9,399 bases of DNA from Novosphingobium sp. Lineage in GTDB: Bacteria > Pseudomonadota > Alphaproteobacteria > Sphingomonadales > Sphingomonadaceae. Position 1 is the first letter of the stretch. Each line of letters opens with the position of its first letter. The position numbers and the translations under genes are program-made. The stretch lies in assembly GCA_027490345.1 (NCBI GenBank), contig JAIXYF010000333.1:1-9399 (forward strand), in the 5' to 3' direction. Under the pieces are notes generated by a model. The model searched no databases and was not told the DNA's origin. It was given only the letters and a program-made list of their open reading frames with translations. Shown one piece after another: positions 1 through 5,633 of this stretch.

Positions 1-210
1 AACAACACCTTCAGCTATTTCACCACGCCCGCAGGCTTCGCGGTGGAATATACCGCCGAACTGGAGAAGGTCGATTACGAGAACCATCAGGCGCAAGTGA
101 TCGCGCCCGCGCCCGAGATCATGGACCAGTGGGGCACTGGCGTCGGCGGCCCGCAGACCATGCCGCACCCCGCGCCCGATGCGGCGCTGTTCCAGCCGGC
201 GGGAGTTTGA
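1..210 (+). CDS. VOC-fold extradiol dioxygenase-like protein, 3' end only (partial)
   Basis: The window begins inside this gene; the last 69 codons are visible in frame 1, ending in TGA at 208-210. The visible part has YFTTPAGFAVE (residues 6-16 of the fragment), which fits the C-terminal half of the extradiol ring-cleavage dioxygenase signature: Y-x2-[T]-P-x-G-x3-E. The Glu, codon 46-48, would be the third ligand of the active-site metal (two His plus one Glu in this family). The tail continues with an IMDQWG segment common in 2,3-dihydroxybiphenyl-dioxygenase-like VOC proteins. Members cleave catechol-type rings next to the hydroxyls using Fe(II) and O2. The substrate cannot be read from the fragment, and the two His ligands lie off the window, so a non-dioxygenase VOC protein is not excluded. 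It is followed after 3 bases by an alpha/beta hydrolase, which suggests a joint catabolic step. Confidence 0.75.
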   Translation, partial: NNTFSYFTTPAGFAVEYTAELEKVDYENHQAQVIAPAPEIMDQWGTGVGGPQTMPHPAPDAALFQPAGV

Positions 211-213
211 GCC

Positions 214-1374
214 ATGGCGCTGTTTCAGCCTTTTCCCAACTACATCTGGAACCTCTCTGTCGCCATCGCGATGGAAAACGGCGGGCGCATCGGCGAAATC
301 GTCGACATGATCGAGCCGCTGCTCGCCAATGCGCAAAGCGGCGCAGACGCGGGCACGGCCGAATTCATGGCCGAATGGGTCAAGATGGCCGACAAGCTGG
401 TGGGCCTTGCGGAAGAAGACCTGGCGCTGGGCCGGGAATATTCTGCCGGAACCAAATTGAAGCGCGCGACGATCTATTACCTGACCGGCGAGCGGATGCA
501 GGCGCATGGATCGGCCGGGCGCGAGCAGACTTATGCCAAGGCGCTGGACAGTTTTCAGCGCGGCACGCGGTTTGCCGGTGATCCGGTGGAGCGGGTCGAG
601 ATTCCCTACGAGGGCAAGACGATTGTCGCGTACTTCCACCGCGCCGATGTCGACGGCCCCGCGCCTTGCGTGGTCTATTGCAACGGGCTGGACAGCATGA
701 AGGAAATGCTGTGGCTGGGCGGCTTCCCGGAAGCCTTGGCCAAGCGCGGCATTCACACGCTGTGCGTCGATCAGCCGGGGACGGGCGAGGCGCTGCGGCT
801 GCAGGGCCTGAACGCGACGCCTTATTCGGAAAACTGGGCCTCGAAGTGGGTCGATTGGCTGGAAACGCAGCCTGAAGTTGATCCCAAGCGGATCGGCATG
901 ACCGGCATTTCACTGGGCGGCCACTTTGCGCCGCGCGCGGTGGCCTATGAACCGCGCTTTGCCAGCGGCGCAGCCTGGGGCGCGAACCACAATTGGCGCG
1001 AAGTGCAGGACAAGCGCATGGCGCGCGAGGGCGAGAACCCGGTGCCGCATTATTGGGGCCACGTTTACTGGGTCTTCGGCGCGAAGGACCACGAGGACTT
1101 CCTGGCGAAGAGCAACGACATGAACCTCAATGGTCACCTCGATCGGATCAAGGTGCCGTTTCTGGTGACTCATGGCGCGACTGACCGCCAGATCAGCGTG
1201 GACTATGCCCACCAGAGCTATGCCCAACTGATCAATTCACCGCGCCGCGAACTGAAAATCTTCACTCCGCGCGAAGGCGGGGTGGAACATGTGGGGGCAG
1301 ACAACATGAGTTTTGGCAATGATTACATTGCCGACTGGTTTGCCGACACGCTGGGCGGCCACGCGAAGGCCTGA
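214..1374 (+). CDS. alpha/beta hydrolase with N-terminal helical domain (DHPON-hydrolase/FrsA-like), possible C-C hydrolase
   Basis: 386 residues. The ATG at 214 is preceded by GGGAG at 201-205 with an 8-base spacer, and this site lies inside the end of the upstream gene, so the two are coupled. Residues 1-120 are mostly helical with no enzyme motif. The hydrolase core follows from about 126 (VEIPYEG). The nucleophile elbow GISLGG (231-236) puts the catalytic Ser at 233; the likely Asp is 324 in HGATDR and the likely His is 359 in GGVEHVG. No signal peptide is seen, so it is probably cytoplasmic. A helical N-terminal extension on a core of this size is typical of the DUF1100/FrsA-like group that includes 2,6-dihydroxypseudooxynicotine hydrolase, a C-C bond hydrolase of nicotine degradation; classical meta-cleavage hydrolases are about 100 residues shorter. 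Next to a VOC dioxygenase, hydrolysis of a ring-fission product is a reasonable inference. An ester or peptide substrate is the alternative. Confidence 0.85.
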   Translation: MALFQPFPNYIWNLSVAIAMENGGRIGEIVDMIEPLLANAQSGADAGTAEFMAEWVKMADKLVGLAEEDLALGREYSAGTKLKRATIYYLTGERMQAHGSAGREQTYAKALDSFQRGTRFAGDPVERVEIPYEGKTIVAYFHRADVDGPAPCVVYCNGLDSMKEMLWLGGFPEALAKRGIHTLCVDQPGTGEALRLQGLNATPYSENWASKWVDWLETQPEVDPKRIGMTGISLGGHFAPRAVAYEPRFASGAAWGANHNWREVQDKRMAREGENPVPHYWGHVYWVFGAKDHEDFLAKSNDMNLNGHLDRIKVPFLVTHGATDRQISVDYAHQSYAQLINSPRRELKIFTPREGGVEHVGADNMSFGNDYIADWFADTLGGHAKA

Positions 1375-1392
1375 AATCGGCGCTTCCCGAAC

Positions 1393-1419
1393 AGACAGGC
1401 TACTCTTTCCGGCCTGTTT
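1393..1419 (+). terminator. weak terminator-like hairpin after the hydrolase gene
   Basis: AGACAGGC (1393-1400) can pair with GCCTGTTT (1412-1419), giving an 8-bp stem with one G-T wobble and an 11-base loop. It starts 19 bases after the hydrolase stop. The three T residues at the 3' side are part of the stem and no longer T-run follows, so termination would be weak and some readthrough into ndh is possible. No convincing -35/-10 pair was found in the 86-base gap. Confidence 0.35.
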
Positions 1420-1452
1420 CTGGCATGGCCCATTCGCGCTGTTCGCTTGCGC

Positions 1453-1458
1453 AGGGGG
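1453..1458 (+). promoter_or_regulatory. ribosome binding site of ndh (bears on start choice)
   Basis: AGGGGG sits only 2 bases before the ATG at 1461 but 8 bases before an in-frame GTG at 1467. The in-frame ATG at 1425 lies upstream of this site and has no Shine-Dalgarno of its own. Translation therefore starts at 1461 or 1467; by spacing alone the GTG is slightly favoured. Confidence 0.45.
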
Positions 1459-1460
1459 AA

Positions 1461-2780
1461 ATGCGCGTGCCGGATCAGAAGACACAGATTGTCGTTGTGG
1501 GCGGCGGTGCGGGCGGGCTTGAACTCGTGCGCAAGCTGGGCGCGAAGTATGGGCGCAAGAAGCACGATATCATCCTGATCGACCGCAACCTGACGCATAT
1601 CTGGAAGCCGCTCCTGCATGAAGTGGCGGCAGGCTCGCTCGATGCCAATCTTGATGAAGTGGGTTATGGCGGCCACGCGGTGCGCTGGGGCTACCGGTTC
1701 TTTCAGGGCAGCATCGAAAGCATCGACCGCGAACACCGGATCATCACCACCGCGCCGCTGCTGGATGAGCGCGGCGAGGAAGTGATCGGGCGGCACACCA
1801 TCCGCTATGACTATCTCGTGCTGGCCATCGGCGGGATTTCCAACGATTTCGGCGTGCCGGGCGTGCGCGAACACGCGATGTTCCTTGAGGACCGGCCGCA
1901 GGCGGACAAGTTCCGCCAGAAGCTGCTCAACGCCTGCCTGCGCACCAACCACGCGCACCACACCGGCAATCCCGATGCGCGGGTGCGCGTCAGCATTGTC
2001 GGCGGCGGCGCGACCGGTGTGGAACTCGCGGCCGAGCTTTATAACGCGGCCGGCGCGCTGCGGCACTATGGGCTTGAGGTGTTCGACGAGACCAAGCTGG
2101 AGGTTTCGCTGCTCGAAGCCGGCCCGCGCATCCTGCCCGCGCTGGATGAAGCGCTGGCGACGACCGCGCGCGAGGAGTTGACGAAGCTGGGCGTGCGGGT
2201 GCTGGAACGCACCCAAGTGGTCAAGCTGGAGGACCGCGCAGTCCATACTGGTGACGGCAAAGTGATTGATGCGGACCTGATCGTGTGGGCGGCGGGTGTG
2301 AAGGGCGCCGAGGAAATCAAGACGATGAGCGATCTGGCGCTGACCCGCGGCAACCAGATCCTGGTGCGGCCCACCTTGCAGACCGAAACCGATGACCGGA
2401 TCTTTGCTCTGGGCGATTGCGCTTCGTGCCTGCTGCCCGGCAAGGAACGCCCGGTGCCGCCGCGTGCGCAGTCTGCGCACCAGATGGCCAGCCTGATCTT
2501 CACCAATCTGGTCCGCGCGCAGGCCGGGCAGCCGCTGAAGGACTTTACCTATAGCGACCATGGTTCGCTGGTATCGCTCAGCCGGTTTTCCACCGTGGGC
2601 AGTCTGATGGGCAACCTCGTTGGCGGGCGCATGTTCGTCGAAGGGCGCATTGCGCGCATGGTCTACATGTCGCTCTACCGGATGCACCTGATTGCCATTC
2701 ACGGCTGGTGGCGGGGGATCATGCTGATCGTGATTGGCCATGTGAACCAGATCGTGCGGCCCCGCTTGAAGCTGCACTGA
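1461..2780 (+). CDS. ndh: type II NADH:quinone oxidoreductase (NDH-2)
   Basis: 439 residues from ATG 1461, close to the roughly 434 of E. coli Ndh. It is a single-subunit, non-proton-pumping flavoenzyme that passes electrons from NADH to quinone at the inner face of the membrane. Seen in order: FAD-binding VVGGGAGG (about 13-19); DRNLTHIWKPLLHEVAAGSLD (about 41-61), nearly identical to the E. coli enzyme; the second Rossmann motif GGGATG (181-186) for NADH; a second FAD contact ALGDCA (316-321); and RAQSAHQMA (335-343) at the quinone side. The C-terminal SLYRMHLIAIHG (404-415) and the final RPRLKLH match the membrane-anchoring tail of E. coli Ndh. An in-frame ATG at 1425 would add 12 residues but lacks a ribosome site; a GTG at 1467 is the other candidate. 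It lies 86 bases after the hydrolase gene and converges on the - strand operon, so it is probably transcribed largely alone. Quinone reduction is a housekeeping task and need not relate to either neighbour. Confidence 0.95.
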   Translation: MRVPDQKTQIVVVGGGAGGLELVRKLGAKYGRKKHDIILIDRNLTHIWKPLLHEVAAGSLDANLDEVGYGGHAVRWGYRFFQGSIESIDREHRIITTAPLLDERGEEVIGRHTIRYDYLVLAIGGISNDFGVPGVREHAMFLEDRPQADKFRQKLLNACLRTNHAHHTGNPDARVRVSIVGGGATGVELAAELYNAAGALRHYGLEVFDETKLEVSLLEAGPRILPALDEALATTAREELTKLGVRVLERTQVVKLEDRAVHTGDGKVIDADLIVWAAGVKGAEEIKTMSDLALTRGNQILVRPTLQTETDDRIFALGDCASCLLPGKERPVPPRAQSAHQMASLIFTNLVRAQAGQPLKDFTYSDHGSLVSLSRFSTVGSLMGNLVGGRMFVEGRIARMVYMSLYRMHLIAIHGWWRGIMLIVIGHVNQIVRPRLKLH

Positions 2781-2800
2781 GGGCTTGGCTGGTCCAACCA

Positions 2801-2827
2801 GAACCTCGCAGTGATGTGATGAGGTTC
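2801..2827. terminator. stem-loop between convergent genes, possible bidirectional terminator
   Basis: GAACCTC (2801-2807) and GAGGTTC (2821-2827) form a perfect 7-bp inverted repeat around a 13-base loop, 20 bases after the ndh stop. A smaller 5-bp hairpin (CTGGT 2789-2793, ACCAG 2797-2801) directly precedes it. It lies where transcripts from both strands must end, but there is no T-run on either side, so an intrinsic terminator is only suggested by position. Confidence 0.3.
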
Positions 2828-2942
2828 AGCGCTCCACGTTCACCGTGACGGGCCCGGTCAGGCCCGAGGACCGAAGCGGCGCATCACCGATCAGCCGGTT
2901 GATCCACAGGTTCGCCACCCGCACTTCCAGCGTGTTGGGCCC
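2826..2942 (-). pseudogene. remnant of a glycoside hydrolase C-terminus (GH106 alpha-L-rhamnosidase-like or GH2-like)
   Basis: On the - strand, 38 sense codons followed by TGA (2828-2826) read GPNTLEVRVANLWINRLIGD and then APLRSSGLTGPVTVNVER. The pattern N-x-LE-[IV]-RV-x-N-x-W-[IV]-NR-L-IGD followed by APLR-x-SGL-x-GPV is what I recall from the last beta-sandwich of GH106 alpha-L-rhamnosidases and related GH2-like enzymes. In those enzymes a longer segment usually separates IGD from the APLR-SGL part, so an internal in-frame deletion is likely here as well. There is no start codon or upstream remainder: the preceding bases are the 3' end of the beta-propeller gene, whose TAG (2945-2943) is in the same frame. 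I infer that a deletion removed the body of the glycosidase gene and left only its tail. The family assignment is from memory of motifs, not from an alignment. Confidence 0.5.
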
Positions 2943-3857
2943 CTAGCGGTGCGGCCACCATGTCAGCGTTTGCACGTCGTGCGCGGAGGTCCACACGCCC
3001 TTCGCCGTCCAGCGCAGTGCGCCGCTGCCGGCGGGTTTGCCGATGCGGGCAAGGATCGCGTTTGTGGCCGCATCGATCACCACATACTCCTGATCGTCGG
3101 TGGTGCGCAGCCAGACTTTGCCCGCGCCGGTGTCAATATCGCCCCACTTGAGGTTGTCGCCCACCTTGATCCGCGCGGTGACAGACATTGTGGCGGGATC
3201 GATCTTCGCGACAGTGCCATCACCCTGTTCCTGCACCCAGACCGCGCCTTCGCCCGCAACAAGGAAGCCGGGCATCTTGCCAAGCGGCGCGGTGCCGGTG
3301 ACCGTGTTGGTGGCCGGATCGATGCGCTGGAGGAGCTGCTCCTTCGCGCTCACGGCCCAGAGCGCGCCGAGGCCGTAGCTGAGATACCAGGTGCCGGGGG
3401 CGACCGCGATGGTGGCGGCGACTTTGTTGGTGGCCGGATCGATGCGGGCGACCTTGCCGCTGGCGTCCGAGCCGACCCACGCGGAGCCTGCGCCCGTGAC
3501 GGTGTTGAGCTCGCCTTCCTGCTGGTTGGCAATGCCGGTAGAGATCACGGCCAGGAGCTTGCCAGTCTTGATGTCGATGCGTTTGACAGCGTTTTCAGGG
3601 CAATCGGCGACCCATAGCGAGCCGAAGTCGATGCTCATGCCGCCGCAGGGGCGGCCCATCGGCGCCTCGGCCTTCTTGCCCTTCACCGACCACTGCTCGA
3701 CCCGGCCCTTGTTGGTGGCCCAGACGGTTTCGCCATCGATGGCTAAGAAATCCGCGAAGCCGGGGACGACTTGCACGTGGGGCATGGGCGGGGCCTCGGC
3801 ATGGGCCGCTACGGGCAGGAGGGCTGCGGCAAGCAGCAGCGTCTTGAGGGTTCGCAT
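2943..3857 (-). CDS. exported YVTN/YncE-type beta-propeller protein of unknown function
   Basis: 304 residues from the ATG at 3857; the upstream in-frame ATG at 3863 would add two. The 3857 start is chosen because GAAGGAG at 3871-3865 then has a 7-base spacer, against 1 base for 3863. The N-terminus MRTLKTLLLAAALLPVAAHA is a clear Sec signal peptide with an AHA cleavage site after residue 20 and no lipobox Cys, so a soluble periplasmic protein is expected. The rest is a string of about 40-residue blades, visible as WATNKGRVEQWSV, RIDIKTGKL, RIDPATNKV, RIDPATNTV, KIDPATMSV and VIDAATNAI: at least six blades, compatible with a six- or seven-bladed propeller. No catalytic motif is recognised. 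Distant similarity to virginiamycin B lyase and SMP-30-type propellers is a fold match only. It is the last gene of the carboxylase/allophanate hydrolase operon, starting about 12 bases after the hydrolase stop. A role in binding or sensing a substrate outside the inner membrane is possible but unproven. Confidence 0.8.
   Translation of the reverse strand: MRTLKTLLLAAALLPVAAHAEAPPMPHVQVVPGFADFLAIDGETVWATNKGRVEQWSVKGKKAEAPMGRPCGGMSIDFGSLWVADCPENAVKRIDIKTGKLLAVISTGIANQQEGELNTVTGAGSAWVGSDASGKVARIDPATNKVAATIAVAPGTWYLSYGLGALWAVSAKEQLLQRIDPATNTVTGTAPLGKMPGFLVAGEGAVWVQEQGDGTVAKIDPATMSVTARIKVGDNLKWGDIDTGAGKVWLRTTDDQEYVVIDAATNAILARIGKPAGSGALRWTAKGVWTSAHDVQTLTWWPHR
3185..3446 (-). repeat. tandem beta-propeller blade repeats with a 120-bp period
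   Basis: Inside the propeller gene, a 22-base stretch is identical at 3305-3326 and 3425-3446, exactly 120 bases (40 codons) apart. A diverged third copy sits in register near 3185-3206. They encode the RIDPATN turn of successive blades. The high DNA identity at one blade spacing points to blade duplication, or to selection on the same turn with the same codons. Confidence 0.7.
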
Positions 3858-3864
3858 GGCCATG

Positions 3865-3871
3865 CTCCTTC
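3865..3871 (-). promoter_or_regulatory. ribosome binding site of the beta-propeller gene
   Basis: GAAGGAG on the - strand overlaps the last base of the TGA (3872-3870) of the allophanate hydrolase. It is 7 bases from ATG 3857 and 1 base from ATG 3863, which favours the shorter protein. Its position lets ribosomes finishing the hydrolase restart on the propeller. Confidence 0.7.
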
Positions 3872-5633
3872 AGTTCTTCTGTGCGATATAAGCGCGCCAG
3901 CCGCCAAGATGCGTGATGTCTTCCGCGCCTGCGAGCGCGCGCGGTTCGGCGACGAACCCTTTTACACTGGTGCCGTCTGCCAGCGTGACCGTGCCGATGG
4001 CGAGCGGGGCGGGGACTTCGACCGTAAAGCTGCCAAACTCGGCAACGCCCAGTTCGTAGACTTCGACCGCAATCGCCGCGCCTTCGGGGCTGTGGACCAG
4101 TGCAGGCTTGGGCGGCACGCTGTCGGCCATGGCATAGAGCCGGTAGGTGGGCGCGGTGTGGGTGGCTTCCACGAACGTGGCCTCGCGCGAGGTGAGCTGC
4201 CAGTGGAGCGGCATGTCCTTGAGGTGTGCGCCGACGACGACGAGTTTGACGGTCTGCATGTGGCACTCCGGATTCTTGGCGAGATCAAGCTTGGGCGGCG
4301 GGGCAAGGCTGGCCTCGGCCAGGTACGCGTCGGCAAGATCAAGCAGCGCGCGGTCGGTATCAGCGGGGCCGATAAGGGTGATGCCGAAGCCGGTGCGATT
4401 GTGGCGCGTGCCTGCGGGCACGGCGAGCGCGGCCATATCGAGCAAATTCACGAAATTGGTATAGGCGCCAAGGTTGCTGTTGAGCGCGATAGGGGCAGCG
4501 GCAAGTTCGGCCACGCGGTAGGTCGTGCCGGTGGTGGGGAAGGCGAGCGCATCCAGCTCACCCCACATGAGATCGGCGTGGCGCTTCAGTTCGGCGAGGC
4601 GGTAGATGCCGTTGAAGGTTTCGACCGCGGTCTTGTCCCACCCGGCTTCGACCACGGCGCGGACGGTTGGATCGACGGCATCGGGGTTGGTTTTCAGGAT
4701 CTGCGCCATCGCAGCGGTGCGTTCGGCGACCCAGGGGCCGCCGTAGAGCAGCTGCGCGGCTTCCTGCAGCGGTGCGATGTCGATCTCGACGATCTCGGCA
4801 AAGCTGGCCAGGGTGTCCAGCGCGCGGCTGTAGAAGTATTCGGATTCCGCGTCGCCGAAGAACTGGCGTTGGCGGCGCAGCGGCACGCCGATGCGCCGCG
4901 GGGTGAGTGCCCGATTGGCGAGCGGCTTCGACCAAGGATCGGCGGGATCGAATGCGGCCAGGACGCTGTCTTCCAGCGCGGCCTCGGCCGTGGTCTGCGC
5001 GAAGACGGTGACGCAATCGATCGAGCGGCAGGCGGGGACGACGCCCGATGTGCTCCAGCGGCCCTTGGTGGGCTTGAAGCCGACGAGGTGGTTGAACGCG
5101 GCGGGGACGCGGCCAGAACCCGCCGTATCGGTGCCAAGCGCGATGGGCACGAGCCCGGCGGCGACCGCTACGGCCGAGCCCGAACTGGAGCCGCCGCTGA
5201 CATAGGCGCGGTTGAAGGCATTGCGCGGAATGCCATAGGGGCTGCGCACCCCGACAAGACCCGTGGCGAACTGATCGAGGTTGGTCTTGCCCATGCAGAT
5301 CGCCCCGGCGGCGGCGAGGCGCGCCGTGACGGTGGCAGAGGCTTCGGGCCGATAGGCGAAAGCGGGGCAGGCGGCGGTGGTTTCGAACCCGGTGACGTCG
5401 ATGTTGTCTTTCGCGGCATAAGGCACGCCGGCCAGCGGCAGGTGCTCGCCTGCTGCCACGCGGGCATCGACGGCGCGGGCGGCGGCGAGGATGGCCTCGG
5501 GCTTGGCGCGGCTGATCCAGATCTGCGGCTGGATGCCATCATAGGCGGCGATGCGGCCAAGGGTGGCTTCGACTTGCGCGACGGCGGTTGTTTCGCCGGA
5601 TTGGACTGCAGCGGCGATCTGGGCGGCGTTCAT
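3870..5633 (-). CDS. atzF: allophanate hydrolase (amidase-signature family)
   Basis: 587 residues, close to the roughly 600 of AtzF. It hydrolyses allophanate to ammonia and CO2 in the cytoplasm, the last step after urea or guanidine carboxylation. The Ser-cisSer-Lys triad is complete: Lys75 in AAKDN, cis-Ser149 at the head of the GGSSSGS motif, and nucleophile Ser173 in GTDTAGSGR. The intervals (74 and 24 residues) equal those I recall for AtzF of Pseudomonas ADP. From about residue 458 the allophanate-hydrolase-specific C-terminal domain follows, with VVGAHLKDMPLHWQL (466-480). In related enzymes this domain completes breakdown of the N-carboxycarbamate intermediate. Its presence separates this gene from general amidases. 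The ATG at 5633 overlaps the carboxylase TGA (ATGA) and has GGAGG at 5643-5639 with a 5-base spacer; the longer open frame upstream of it is only the carboxylase read in another frame. Expression should be coupled to the carboxylase. Confidence 0.95.
   Translation of the reverse strand: MNAAQIAAAVQSGETTAVAQVEATLGRIAAYDGIQPQIWISRAKPEAILAAARAVDARVAAGEHLPLAGVPYAAKDNIDVTGFETTAACPAFAYRPEASATVTARLAAAGAICMGKTNLDQFATGLVGVRSPYGIPRNAFNRAYVSGGSSSGSAVAVAAGLVPIALGTDTAGSGRVPAAFNHLVGFKPTKGRWSTSGVVPACRSIDCVTVFAQTTAEAALEDSVLAAFDPADPWSKPLANRALTPRRIGVPLRRQRQFFGDAESEYFYSRALDTLASFAEIVEIDIAPLQEAAQLLYGGPWVAERTAAMAQILKTNPDAVDPTVRAVVEAGWDKTAVETFNGIYRLAELKRHADLMWGELDALAFPTTGTTYRVAELAAAPIALNSNLGAYTNFVNLLDMAALAVPAGTRHNRTGFGITLIGPADTDRALLDLADAYLAEASLAPPPKLDLAKNPECHMQTVKLVVVGAHLKDMPLHWQLTSREATFVEATHTAPTYRLYAMADSVPPKPALVHSPEGAAIAVEVYELGVAEFGSFTVEVPAPLAIGTVTLADGTSVKGFVAEPRALAGAEDITHLGGWRAYIAQKN

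Noticed and set aside
1323..2777. - strand open frame (484 codons) opposite ndh
   Set aside because: His/Arg/Gln-rich antisense translation of a strongly conserved Ndh gene; no motif.
2849..2866. GC-rich hairpin CGGGCC/GGCCCG with a 6-base loop
   Set aside because: It lies within the glycosidase remnant's coding pattern (TGPV) and has no T-run on either strand, so it is better explained as coding residue than as a terminator.
2943..3857. Calling the propeller virginiamycin B lyase or a PQQ enzyme
   Set aside because: Only the repeated blade fold is visible; no lyase catalytic His/Glu arrangement or PQQ-binding tryptophan-docking motif could be recognised.
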